From Planctomycetota bacterium (GTDB taxonomy: Bacteria; Planctomycetota; Planctomycetia; Pirellulales; Pirellulaceae): DNA of 64,000 bases. Where the stretch lies: the NCBI GenBank assembly GCA_026692865.1, contig JAPLNI010000027.1:156795-220794 (forward strand). The letters run 5' to 3'. The stretch's first letter is position 1. Each line of letters begins with the position of its first letter. Of this stretch, positions 9,590-18,949 are shown piece by piece. The translations under genes were made by a program, and so were the position numbers. The notes beneath the pieces were generated by a model. It made no database searches. It saw nothing but the letters and a program-made list of their open reading frames with translations, and was not told the DNA's origin.

Positions 9590-11482
9590 ATGAATTATAG
9601 GAGCACTCGCGAAGCCGTGGAGGACCTCCGCAAGAATGGGAGGTTAATTGTTGTCGACGAACCCCTCTCGCCGCATCTGGAGATTGCTGAAGTTCAACGC
9701 CGAGTCTATTTGCGCAACGGTCCAGCAGTTCTGTTCACGCATCCGAAAGATTCCGCCTTCCCAATGGTCAGTAACCTTTTTGGGTCGCTTGACCAAGCCC
9801 GTTTCCTGTTCCGTCAAACGATTGATCGCGTGCGGCGCGCCATCGAGCTAAAGATTGATCCTACCGAGGCACTGAAGCGACCCTGGAGATACTGGTCGGC
9901 TCCTTGGATTGGGTTGACGATGTTGCCCAAGAAAGTTCGAACCGGGCCGGTGATGAAGCACTCGATCCGGCTCAGCCAACTGCCAAAGTTAGTATCGTGG
10001 CCTGACGACGGTGGTGCTTTTATTACACTGCCACAAGTTCTAAGTCAGTCGCATTCGAATTCGTTGATGGAATGCAATCTTGGAATGTACCGCATTCAAA
10101 ATTCAGGGAACGATTATGCGAGTGATCAAGAAGTTGGACTCCACTATCAACTACACCGCGGCATTGGGCTGCATCATCAAGCGGCCTTGTTAGAAAACCG
10201 CCCTTTCAACGTGAGTATTACCGTCGGCGGATCGCCTGCCATGAGTGTTGCCGCCGTGATGCCGCTACCGGAAGGACTTAGCGAGTTGACCTTCGCCGGT
10301 GCTCTCGCTGGCCATCGAATCCCGATGATCACTTCCGCAAATCATGCACCGATTTATGCCGATGCCGACTTTGTTATTCATGGCCAAATAGATCCTCATT
10401 CGATGAAGCGTGAAGGCCCCTTCGGCGATCACTTAGGCTATTATGCCAAGGAGCATCCGTTTCCTTGGATGAGAGTCAACGGTGTGTCTCATCGCCCCGG
10501 TGCGATTTGGCCATTTACGGTGGTTGGACGGCCGCCTCAAGAGGATACGACTTTCGGAGAATTGATTCACGAGATAACCGGCCCCATCATTCCCACTGTC
10601 TTGCCCGGCGTCAGTGGTGTTCACGCGGTGGATGCTTCGGGCGTCCATCCACTCCTGCTCGCAATCGGCAGCGAACGATACACTCCATATCGAAAACCAG
10701 GACGACCGCAGGAGTTGCTCACTCAAGCAAATGCGATACTCGGTCAAGGTCAAATGTCGTTGGCAAAGTACCTGATGATCGTGAACAAAACCGATGCACC
10801 GGAGTTGGATATCGAAGATATCGAGGCCTTCTTCCAGCATTTGCTCCAACGCGTCGATTGGTCTCGCGATTTGCATTTCCAAACGCGTACCACGATAGAC
10901 ACATTGGATTACAGTGGCGATGGATTCAACCAAGGATCGAAAGTCGTCATCGCGGCCAGCGGTCCGGTGCGGAGAGACCTTGCGCATGAACTGCCAAGCG
11001 ATTTTATGCTCTCAAGAGATTTCCATTCACCGCGATGGTGCATGCCGGGCGTTCTTGCAATCCAAGGTCCTTCGATATTGTCGAATGATTCCGCAGACGT
11101 CTCCATCAACGCCGACCGAGTTGTGACTTTAGATGATTTGATTCGAAACTTTGATTATCAAGCAACCAGTCGCGATGGCATTCAAGAAGAGAAAAGCTTC
11201 TGGAATTCCACCCCGATGGTAATCATCGTTGACGATAGCGAATTTACGTCACGCAATCTCAATAACTTTCTTTGGGTTACTTTCACACGAAGTAACCCTG
11301 CGAATGATATCTTTGGAGTTTTAGCGTTTACAGACAACAAGCATTGGGGATGTCGCGGTCCGATCGTAATCGACGCAAGAAAAAAACCACATCACGCACC
11401 GCCTCTCGTTGAAGACCCAAACGTGACCGCAAAGATCGACGCGTTAGCCGCTCGCGGTGGAGCACTAGCAAAGTATCTGTAG
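9590..11482 (+). CDS. UbiD-family prenylated-FMN decarboxylase
   Basis: 630 residues covering the whole UbiD fold. The signature EGPFGDHLGYY (around residue 275) corresponds to the conserved EGPFGE..GYY region, and MECNLGMYRIQ and VGGSPAM segments are also typical. UbiD enzymes use prenylated FMN made by a UbiX partner; no ubiX is in this window. Likely roles are decarboxylation in quinone biosynthesis (ubiquinone, or the futalosine route to menaquinone) or of another aromatic acid. Length is somewhat above the usual 480-500, with an extended C-terminal part. The ATG at 9590 has a purine-rich GAAGAG upstream. Confidence 0.85.
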   Translation: MNYRSTREAVEDLRKNGRLIVVDEPLSPHLEIAEVQRRVYLRNGPAVLFTHPKDSAFPMVSNLFGSLDQARFLFRQTIDRVRRAIELKIDPTEALKRPWRYWSAPWIGLTMLPKKVRTGPVMKHSIRLSQLPKLVSWPDDGGAFITLPQVLSQSHSNSLMECNLGMYRIQNSGNDYASDQEVGLHYQLHRGIGLHHQAALLENRPFNVSITVGGSPAMSVAAVMPLPEGLSELTFAGALAGHRIPMITSANHAPIYADADFVIHGQIDPHSMKREGPFGDHLGYYAKEHPFPWMRVNGVSHRPGAIWPFTVVGRPPQEDTTFGELIHEITGPIIPTVLPGVSGVHAVDASGVHPLLLAIGSERYTPYRKPGRPQELLTQANAILGQGQMSLAKYLMIVNKTDAPELDIEDIEAFFQHLLQRVDWSRDLHFQTRTTIDTLDYSGDGFNQGSKVVIAASGPVRRDLAHELPSDFMLSRDFHSPRWCMPGVLAIQGPSILSNDSADVSINADRVVTLDDLIRNFDYQATSRDGIQEEKSFWNSTPMVIIVDDSEFTSRNLNNFLWVTFTRSNPANDIFGVLAFTDNKHWGCRGPIVIDARKKPHHAPPLVEDPNVTAKIDALAARGGALAKYL

Positions 11483-11505
11483 TAAGTCAAATTCACGCGT
11501 TATTG

Positions 11506-13506
11506 TTAAGCAGTTTGAAAGATGGATTCGTAGGATTGTAATTGCTCAGATGGGAGACTTTTTACGATCACTTCGAATTCCTTTTCAGCTTGATGTCCCA
11601 TCGGTGTGGCCATTGGCGGCGACTTTGTAATCACCACCGATGTTACTGTTAACGCGTTTCGGCAAGCTCGTAAAACTCGCGAGATTTTATTGTCCAACTC
11701 GGGCCTGTTGTCCTCAACGCAGTTCATGCTTTCAAGCTCGATCACAAGAAAGTCGGCTCGTGGTACTGGTATTCCAAGCGTCAAAATGCACTCAATGCTG
11801 CATTCGACAACCATTTTTGTCATCAACGGATGCATCAGCAGTGAGCAGACCGTACTCATTTGGATCGCGTCAAAAGATTCGATCGGACCGATAAATTGAC
11901 CACCACACCGTATCGAATGATGATCGACAACTCCAACATACTCGCCTTGGTCCGCCCAGTACTGTTCAATCTCTCGCGAAGTCATTGAGTTTTCATCTCG
12001 CGTCACAACGAGCGTGATTGGGATCTTTCCGCATTTTGAAAGCTTATCGAATCTGACGTCGGCGTCATCCAGATCATGTTGAAAAAGCAAATTGAGAATG
12101 GCGTCACCAACGGGTTGTGGCTTTCCGATAAGCGGCTCTACATGATGGGCAAGGCTTGGACCGGCGTTCACTTCGATAATGCAACCACGTTGATCGGAAA
12201 GTGGTTGTGATATATCTCGCGCGACAAGATCCATACCTGCCACATCCAGGCCAACTACTTTGGCCGCGAGAACCGCGATTGCAGCCGTTGTCGGATGGAC
12301 TCGATCAGTGACATCTTCGATCAAATCACCAACATGCCGCACAAGTATTTGCCGGCCGCTTTTTAAAATAGTCTCCGGTGTAACATTTTGTTTTTTAAGC
12401 TCAATCAGAGCAGCCGGATCAAGCTTGAGAACGCCGAGTTGGTCCGTGTAGTTTTCGCCGCGTCGTGGGTCACGGTTAACTTCGGCGACCAATTCTTCGA
12501 TCGTATCGTGATCATTTCCGATCACAAATTCTCGTTGGCCTTTTGCGGCTGCGACCATTTGGTCACCGACTACTAATAATCGATGGTGCTCGCCTTCGAT
12601 GTACTGTTCGACCATCACTTCCTCGGTCTCGCCATCGACTTTTGCCCAGTCATAAGCATTGTAAATGGAGGTCCTGTCGCGTAGGTCTAGCGAGATTCCG
12701 CGGGCATGATTTGCATCGCGAGGCTTTACGACAACAGGTAGCCCGATTTCTTGAGCAGCATTCCAAGCGTCGATCGGGTCCGTTACGAGACGACCCTTCG
12801 CAACTGGAACCCCCGCCGAAGCGAGTAGTGTTCGCGTGAATTGCTTGTCCTTGGCAATCGATTCAGCAATAGCCGAAGTCGCATCCGTCTCAGCGGTCCA
12901 AATGCGTCGTTGATATACTCCTTCTCCCAACTGAACAAGTGAGCCGCAATTCATCCGATAATATGGCACGTCGCGCTGCGATGCGGCACGGAGGATTGCG
13001 CGAGAGCTAGGGCCCAGTCGAACATCGTCAGCCAATTCGACCAATCGTCTTTTTTCAACGGCCCAATCGACGCTTTGACCGTCCATAACGAGTGCTGCAA
13101 TCCGCATCGCGCATGCAACGCACTCGCGAGCCAATGCTTCCTCTTCGAATTCGATTGCAATGACTGAGGTGCACTGGCCGTCATCAAATCTGCTGGCGAG
13201 TGTTGGAAATGGCAAGTCTGAAGCTTGACCTTCGCAGCTCAATACCGCTGAAGTAACACCCGCCGTTTGCTGGAGCGCTCGAGCCAGATATGCGACTCGG
13301 TCTATTAAGTATCGAAAGCCCGACTTACCATCCGGCTCCTCAAGCGATTCCAGGTTTTGCAGTAAGCCGAACTCCCGGTGGATTTGTTCATCCAGCCGCG
13401 AGTAATCGTGGTTGAGATCCGAAGCGTAGTTTATGTGGGTTTCCAAAACGCGACGGCTCGACCAATGGCTAGGTCCGGAAAAAGCAATCGAAAAGAGGAT
13501 ATCCAT
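11506..13506 (-). CDS. Cyanophycin-synthetase-like ATP-grasp protein with degenerate Mur-ligase half
   Basis: 666 residues. The N-terminus (FSGPSHWSSRRV) and the region up to about residue 215 match the CphA N domain. An ATP-grasp domain follows (about 219-465) with DKQFTRTLLASAGVP, GLPVVVKPRDANHARG, RLLVVG, NRDPRRG, DVTDRVHP and IIEVNAGP. In CphA1 a Mur-ligase-like domain with a GTNGKTT P-loop follows; here the equivalent position reads IPITLVVTRDENSM (496-508), so the P-loop is gone. Only about 170 residues remain and the total is roughly 200 shorter than CphA1. The NLSTGG segment before DVTD is also missing. It may be a CphA2-type or other single-active-site amino-acid ligase. No cyanophycinase gene is nearby. 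There is no Shine-Dalgarno before the ATG. Confidence 0.8.
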   Translation of the reverse strand: MDILFSIAFSGPSHWSSRRVLETHINYASDLNHDYSRLDEQIHREFGLLQNLESLEEPDGKSGFRYLIDRVAYLARALQQTAGVTSAVLSCEGQASDLPFPTLASRFDDGQCTSVIAIEFEEEALARECVACAMRIAALVMDGQSVDWAVEKRRLVELADDVRLGPSSRAILRAASQRDVPYYRMNCGSLVQLGEGVYQRRIWTAETDATSAIAESIAKDKQFTRTLLASAGVPVAKGRLVTDPIDAWNAAQEIGLPVVVKPRDANHARGISLDLRDRTSIYNAYDWAKVDGETEEVMVEQYIEGEHHRLLVVGDQMVAAAKGQREFVIGNDHDTIEELVAEVNRDPRRGENYTDQLGVLKLDPAALIELKKQNVTPETILKSGRQILVRHVGDLIEDVTDRVHPTTAAIAVLAAKVVGLDVAGMDLVARDISQPLSDQRGCIIEVNAGPSLAHHVEPLIGKPQPVGDAILNLLFQHDLDDADVRFDKLSKCGKIPITLVVTRDENSMTSREIEQYWADQGEYVGVVDHHSIRCGGQFIGPIESFDAIQMSTVCSLLMHPLMTKMVVECSIECILTLGIPVPRADFLVIELESMNCVEDNRPELDNKISRVLRACRNALTVTSVVITKSPPMATPMGHQAEKEFEVIVKSLPSEQLQSYESIFQTA

Positions 13507-13883
13507 AGGAGGAAGGCCTTTGGAGGGGCCACTCGGGTAGGCCGTTGGAATGGTGGGGCCGGGAAGGCTTTGGGTGTAGGAGAGGGGTTTGGCGACTCAT
13601 CGTTGCAGGGCGACAGTCGAATTCTGCTGTTGCGAGTATAGTCAAAACGCTTCTTCAAGGAATAGAGATCATGGGTTTTGGAAATTCAAGCGGTTGAAGG
13701 ATATCGCTTACTTTTTTTGAGAATAAGTGACTCTGGCTTGGTCTTTGAGGCACGATGGGGTATCCTCTAAAATTGTTACGACGGATCCGGCTAGTCGGCG
13801 TGAAATAAAGCGGTTTTTCTCGGTTTCTTTCGTAGACTCGATGTTGAATTTCGTTTGAAGCAAAAGAAAATCTCAGGACCAAC
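13507..13883. other. Intergenic region between cphA-like gene and sdhC
   Basis: The region separates divergent genes, so it should hold promoters for both. A G-rich stretch on the plus strand (13555-13587) has four runs of three or more G with loops of 2, 8 and 9 bases. No clear -35/-10 pair or coding sequence was found. Confidence 0.4.
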
Positions 13884-14753
13884 ATGACCTCCGCTCAGCC
13901 ATCTTCTTCGATAGGCTCTTTTTTACATCGCAACGATTTTCTAGTACGCCGCCTCCACTCGCTTAGCGGACTCGTTCCGGTTGGCGCGTACATGACGGTC
14001 CACCTGTTAGTAAACGCCAGCATTCTTAACGGGGCCGCTGCTTTTCAGAAGAATGTGAACGCTATTCATGATTTGGGTGCGATTCTACCGGTGGTGGAAT
14101 GGACGTTCATTTTCTTGCCAATTATTTTCCACGCAGTCGTGGGAATTTGGATCGCTTCGAGCGGGAAATCGAACACGGCTCAATATTCCTTCACAGGAAA
14201 CCGTCGCTACTCGATGCAGCGGCTGACCGGTTACTTGGCGTTTATCTTCATTTTTGTCCACGTTTTCCACCTTCACGGTTGGTTTCACGCTCAGTGGTGG
14301 TTGTCGAACGTTGCAGAGCCGCTCGGTATGGCTCAGTTTCGTCCCTATAGTGCGGCTAGTACGCTTGCTGCTGCGATGACCGGGTTCGTTTGGCCGATTT
14401 TTTATGCCGCTGGGATTATTGCCTGCTGCTATCACTTGGCAAACGGAATCTGGACCGCCGGGATTACTTGGGGGGTTTGGCTTACTCCAGCCGCTCAAAA
14501 ACGAGCGACCGTTGCCTGCACCGTGTTCGGCGTGGCATTGACTGTCGTTGGATTGAGTGCACTCGGGGGTGTAAAAACGACTAATATTAAAGAGGCTGAA
14601 GCAGTCGAAACGGCGATTTACGAGTCACGAGTTCAGACTGGAGAGATCAAGCCGAACGAACATAAGCGAGCAGGCGATCATCACGAGCCAAAGCTCCCCG
14701 TTCCTGAGATCGGTCAAGTTATCGAAGCGGCTCCAATCTCGGGAAATAACTAG
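13884..14753 (+). CDS. sdhC: Succinate dehydrogenase cytochrome b558 subunit
   Basis: 289 residues with about five hydrophobic segments, of the Bacillus/Wolinella-type diheme SdhC/FrdC family (LVRRLHSLSGLVPVGAYMTVHL near the N-terminus, HVFHLHGWFH in the middle). Several membrane histidines are available as heme b ligands. It anchors SdhAB in the membrane and passes electrons to quinone. The C-terminal tail after residue 240 is hydrophilic and longer than usual. It is the first gene of an sdhC-sdhA-sdhB set, 92 bp before sdhA. Confidence 0.92.
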   Translation: MTSAQPSSSIGSFLHRNDFLVRRLHSLSGLVPVGAYMTVHLLVNASILNGAAAFQKNVNAIHDLGAILPVVEWTFIFLPIIFHAVVGIWIASSGKSNTAQYSFTGNRRYSMQRLTGYLAFIFIFVHVFHLHGWFHAQWWLSNVAEPLGMAQFRPYSAASTLAAAMTGFVWPIFYAAGIIACCYHLANGIWTAGITWGVWLTPAAQKRATVACTVFGVALTVVGLSALGGVKTTNIKEAEAVETAIYESRVQTGEIKPNEHKRAGDHHEPKLPVPEIGQVIEAAPISGNN

Positions 14754-14845
14754 GGAGATGGTTTGTTTTCGAGTCGGAATCACTTACTAGCGTAAAACAA
14801 TACAATTCGCTTGCGGATCTTTTAGGAATCTAGCGGGATATTTAT

Positions 14846-16837
14846 ATGGCTAATCGAGTAGTAGTTATCGGTGGTGGACTTGCCGGTTTAGCGGCGACCA
14901 TGAAGCTAGCCGAACTGGGGGCTCCGGTCGACATGATCAGTTTGACGCCAGTGAAGCGTTCTCACAGCGTTTGCGCTCAGGGCGGGATTAACAGTGTCAG
15001 CGATTTGACTCGCCAAGAGGGCGACAATGAATGGACGCACTTCGATGACACAATCTACGGCGGTGACTTTCTTCAGCACCAACCGCCAGTCAAAGAAATG
15101 TCATTTTGGGCTCCGAAAGTCATCGATTTGATGGACCGATTGGGCGTTACTTTCAATCGAACTCCAGAGGGCTTTATCGATCGGCGTCGATTCGGTGGAA
15201 CACTTTATCGACGAACAGCCTTCGCTGGAGCAACGACTGGTCAGCAATTGCTTTACGCGCTCGATGAGCAAGTCCGACGTCGCGAATCCGAAGGCTTAGT
15301 CAAAAAGTACGAGTTTTGGGACTTTCTGGGTCCGATGCTCGATGATAACGGGCGTTGCGTCGGAGCGGTTGCCCAGGACATGGTCTCGATGGAAATTCGT
15401 AGCTTCCCAGCAGACGCGGTAGTTGTTGCCACCGGAGGTTGTGGGCTTGTCTACGGACGATCGACTATGTCTGTCTTCTGTACGGGAAGTGCTGCGAGCC
15501 GCTGCTTCCAGGCCGGTGGTAAGTACGGAAACGCCGAGTTCATTCAAGTTCACCCGACAGCGATCCCCGGTGCGGATAAGCTACGGCTGATGAGCGAATC
15601 GGCTCGTGGCGAAGGCGGACGAGTTTGGGTACCACGCCGACCGAATGACTCGCGATATCCAAAGGACATTCCGGAGTCGGAACGCTACTACTTCCTCGAA
15701 GAGCGTTTTCCAAAGTACGGGAACCTCGTTCCGCGAGATATTGCAACTCGTCAGATTTTCAATGTCTGCGTTAACGAAGGGCTCTCAGTCGATCCAACTC
15801 GGCTTTGCGTTTATCTGGACCTGACTCACATTCCAAGAGCTGAGCTTGATCGAAAGCTTGGAGGCATCCTTGAGATTTACGAAAAATTCCAAGGTGTTGA
15901 TCCCCGCGAAGAGCCAATGAAAATTTTCCCAGCCGTTCACTACAGCATGGGCGGTCTTTGGGTCGACTACGAAAAGTCCGCAGATGGTGGTCTTCTGCCG
16001 GGTTCGCCAAAGAATCAAATGACAAACATTCCAGGACTCTATGCAATCGGCGAATGTGACTATCAGTATCACGGTGCAAATCGTTTGGGTGCCAACTCGT
16101 TATTGAGCTGTATCTTCAGTGGGCTCTTCAGTGCACCGGGCATTATTAATTGGATGAAGTCAAACAAGTCTGTGGCAAGCATGTCATCGACGATTTTCGA
16201 ACGAGCCGTTGCCAAACAACAAGATCGTCACAAGGCACTTCTGTCCGGTAATGGCGGCTCGGAGAATCCTTACTTGATTCACCAAGAACTCGGTGACATC
16301 ATGACGCGTTCGGCTACCGTGGTTCGAGAGAATACTCAACTCACTGAAGCTTATGCAAAAGTTCTTGAGCTACAAGAACGATCCAAGCGATGTGCTCTAA
16401 GTGACACTGGCAATTGGTCCAATCAGAACGTGATTTTCACTAAGTCCGTCCAAGATATGATCCCCGTTGCGTTGACCATTTTGAAGGGTGCGTTGCAACG
16501 CGATGAGTGTCGTGGTGCCCACTTCAAGGAAGCGTTCGCTCAAAACAGTTTGACTGCTGAAGATCCAATCGAACGACGCAGACAAGCCGAAGAATGGTGT
16601 GATGATTTCGAAAAGAATAACAAGCAATTTTTAAAGTCTTCAGTCGCTACGTTCGATGGAACTGAACCAGATGTTCAATATGAAGACGTCGATACTTCGC
16701 TCATTCCGCCTCGTCCGCGACTTTATGGTTTGGTCGGTGCTGAAGTAATCGAAGAAGTGTGGAAGGAACGCAGCGTTGCAAAATCGCTGGATCAGCCCAA
16801 GGCATCGACTTCGGAAAAGCAACTAGTAAGCGTCTAG
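14846..16837 (+). CDS. sdhA: Succinate dehydrogenase / fumarate reductase flavoprotein subunit
   Basis: 663 residues. The N-terminal dinucleotide-binding motif is VVVIGGGLAGLAA. The FAD-attachment segment is RSHSVCAQGG with the histidine at residue 40, of Bacillus type. The active-site regions are HPTAIPG and a C-terminal GANRLGANSLL. It oxidises succinate to fumarate, with covalent FAD, on the cytoplasmic face of complex II. Located between sdhC and sdhB, consistent with one transcript. Confidence 0.96.
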   Translation: MANRVVVIGGGLAGLAATMKLAELGAPVDMISLTPVKRSHSVCAQGGINSVSDLTRQEGDNEWTHFDDTIYGGDFLQHQPPVKEMSFWAPKVIDLMDRLGVTFNRTPEGFIDRRRFGGTLYRRTAFAGATTGQQLLYALDEQVRRRESEGLVKKYEFWDFLGPMLDDNGRCVGAVAQDMVSMEIRSFPADAVVVATGGCGLVYGRSTMSVFCTGSAASRCFQAGGKYGNAEFIQVHPTAIPGADKLRLMSESARGEGGRVWVPRRPNDSRYPKDIPESERYYFLEERFPKYGNLVPRDIATRQIFNVCVNEGLSVDPTRLCVYLDLTHIPRAELDRKLGGILEIYEKFQGVDPREEPMKIFPAVHYSMGGLWVDYEKSADGGLLPGSPKNQMTNIPGLYAIGECDYQYHGANRLGANSLLSCIFSGLFSAPGIINWMKSNKSVASMSSTIFERAVAKQQDRHKALLSGNGGSENPYLIHQELGDIMTRSATVVRENTQLTEAYAKVLELQERSKRCALSDTGNWSNQNVIFTKSVQDMIPVALTILKGALQRDECRGAHFKEAFAQNSLTAEDPIERRRQAEEWCDDFEKNNKQFLKSSVATFDGTEPDVQYEDVDTSLIPPRPRLYGLVGAEVIEEVWKERSVAKSLDQPKASTSEKQLVSV

Positions 16838-16955
16838 TAGCAACGTATGGATATAATTTAGTTGATCGCATTTTCGCTTTAATATTCGCACCGCCTCCCG
16901 TTTGACGGCAGGCATTTTAGTACTGCAACAATACAAATTCCGGGTTTAAAATAAG

Positions 16956-17819
16956 ATGATCGCTGCAACACCAGAAGTCGCCAAGGAGCGACGCAAGCCT
17001 CAAAAGATCAACGTTCGAATCTTACGACAAGACGCTCCGGGTAAGCCTCAGTATTGGGAGCGGCACCAAGTAGATTATGAACCGGACATGAACGTGATCA
17101 GCGTCCTCCAAAAGGTAGCTGCTCAGAGCAAGACAAGCGATGGGAGTGCTGTAGCACCGGTTAGCTGGGATTGCGGTTGCTTGGAAGAAGTTTGTGGATC
17201 TTGCACGATGGTCATTAATGGTCGTGTTCGCCAAAGTTGCTCGGCCCTAGTCGACCGACTTCTGGAGCAAGCTCCTGAAGAGATTGAACTGCGTCCGATG
17301 AATAAGTTCCCGGTTGTTCGCGACCTTATGGTCGATCGATCGAGACTCTTTCGGGCTCTTCAACGGGTCAAGGCGTGGGTTCCTGTCGATGGATACTACG
17401 ACATGGGAGCCGGTCCAAAGATTTCTCGCGACGATCAAGAACGCGACTACCCGTTGAGTCAGTGCATGAGCTGTGGCTGCTGTTTGGATGCGTGCCCGCA
17501 GTTCACCAAGATTGAACTGCAACGTCAGCCTAATGAATCCGAAGATGATCTTAAGAAGCGTCGCAACGAAGCCTACGACGAAGGGTTTGTTGGCCCACAC
17601 GCTATCTCGCAAGCGATGCTCTTCAATTCCAATCCAGTCGGAAAGAATATGGCTGATGAGAGGTTAGAAGCGTTGATGGCGCCAGGCGGAATTCAAGCAT
17701 GCGGTAATGCTCAAAACTGCGTATCGGTTTGCCCTAAGCAGATTCCGCTTACAACGTCCATTGCCCGAGCAGGTCGAGCAGTGACTGTTTACGCGTTGAA
17801 GAAGATATTCGATCGGTAA
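16956..17819 (+). CDS. sdhB: Succinate dehydrogenase iron-sulfur subunit
   Basis: 287 residues. The [2Fe-2S] site uses cysteines at about 73/75, 80, 83 and 95 (WDCGCLEEVCGSC). The [4Fe-4S] and [3Fe-4S] sites use CMSCGCCLDACP and CGNAQNCVSVCPKQIP. It carries electrons from FAD to the membrane subunit. It is 118 bp downstream of sdhA and 6 bp before the next gene, so that gene may be cotranscribed. Confidence 0.95.
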   Translation: MIAATPEVAKERRKPQKINVRILRQDAPGKPQYWERHQVDYEPDMNVISVLQKVAAQSKTSDGSAVAPVSWDCGCLEEVCGSCTMVINGRVRQSCSALVDRLLEQAPEEIELRPMNKFPVVRDLMVDRSRLFRALQRVKAWVPVDGYYDMGAGPKISRDDQERDYPLSQCMSCGCCLDACPQFTKIELQRQPNESEDDLKKRRNEAYDEGFVGPHAISQAMLFNSNPVGKNMADERLEALMAPGGIQACGNAQNCVSVCPKQIPLTTSIARAGRAVTVYALKKIFDR

Positions 17820-17825
17820 AATGCC

Positions 17826-18833
17826 TTGGATGTTCCGGCCTCCAGTGCGTTGAGGCGACCGTCATCGAAGTGGTGGTTGATCGCCTTGAAATTTGCAATC
17901 TTGATTGCCGTTCTATGCTGGGTTGGATCGACATTCAAGCGTGCCGATTGGGAAGCTCTTGTCGAAGCTGACAAGCATTGGTCTCTCCTTGGATTAGCAT
18001 TCTTGGTTGTACTCGCCGGACACATTGTTAGCTTCGCACGTTGGTATGTTTTCGTTCGGGCTTTGTGTGGGCCTTCTGCGTTCGGTTTGTGGGAAGCGAT
18101 TCGACTTGGCTTTCTTGGGAATTTGTTCAATTTTGTTTCCCTCGGTGCGGTCGGAGGCGATCTCTTTAAGGCTGTCGCAGCATCGCGACAGACGCCGGGG
18201 AAACGGACCGAAGTGGCCGCATCGGTCCTTGTTGATCGAGCGATCGGACTGCTCGGACTGCTGATAGTCGCCGCCATTGGGCTTCAGGCTCACTTTTCAG
18301 CTTTGTCTCCAAATTTGAAGTACATTCTTTACGGTGGGTGGTTCTTTTCGTGTGTCGGAGTGGTTGCTCTTGCGGTGATCACCGTGTTGGGGGATCGGTT
18401 GTTGCCCACCTGGGTGATTCGTTTGCCGGTTGTTGGTAGGACGATTCACAGGTCTGCTACGGCTGGGCTGCTGTTTTATAAAAAGCCCGCTCTAGTTATG
18501 GCATTGGTCATGATGAGTTGCTTGGTCCATACGTTGTTGACGCTTGGCATGTACTGTGTTTCGCGTTCGTTGTACTTCGAAAGCTCGCCTAATCTTGGTC
18601 AGCATTTTATGGTTGTTCCACCTGCATTTGCTGCGGCCGCGTTGCCGCTGACCCCAGGCGGGATCGGTGTTCAGGAAGTCGCAGTTGCGAGATTGTTTGA
18701 GGAGCTGGCTGGAGAATACTCGCCATTTTCAGGATTGTTGGTCGCCACACTTTATCGAGTGCTTCTGATTTTGGTCGCGGCAATCGGCGGGTTGATCTAC
18801 CTGGGACAACCCAAGAGGCCTGTTGGTTTGTAG
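17826..18833 (+). CDS. UPF0104 / LPG-synthase-TM family membrane protein
   Basis: 335 residues from a TTG start 6 bp after sdhB. There are about eight transmembrane segments. Sequence features are those of the AglD/YbhN/MprF-flippase-like family: AVLCWVGSTFKRADWEALVEA at the N-terminus (first helix and loop), FVSLGAVGGDLFKA, and the C-terminal LPLTPGGIGVQEVA. Members include the flippase part of MprF and many proteins of unknown role next to lipid or glycan genes. No MprF synthase domain is attached. The substrate cannot be assigned. Confidence 0.8.
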   Translation: MDVPASSALRRPSSKWWLIALKFAILIAVLCWVGSTFKRADWEALVEADKHWSLLGLAFLVVLAGHIVSFARWYVFVRALCGPSAFGLWEAIRLGFLGNLFNFVSLGAVGGDLFKAVAASRQTPGKRTEVAASVLVDRAIGLLGLLIVAAIGLQAHFSALSPNLKYILYGGWFFSCVGVVALAVITVLGDRLLPTWVIRLPVVGRTIHRSATAGLLFYKKPALVMALVMMSCLVHTLLTLGMYCVSRSLYFESSPNLGQHFMVVPPAFAAAALPLTPGGIGVQEVAVARLFEELAGEYSPFSGLLVATLYRVLLILVAAIGGLIYLGQPKRPVGL

Positions 18834-18949
18834 CTTGGGCAGGAAAGCTCGTCACACGTTGTCGACTTCCATAAAGACTGATATTCTTTTCTGATTGGTT
18901 TTCGGGGCTTTCCCGCTTTCATTTACCGTAGTTTGGAGTTCCTCTCAGC

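Noticed and set aside
10433..10989. Two overlapping frames (174 and 184 codons) within the UbiD-like gene
   Set aside because: Both lie within a conserved coding region and have Arg/Ser-rich shadow composition.
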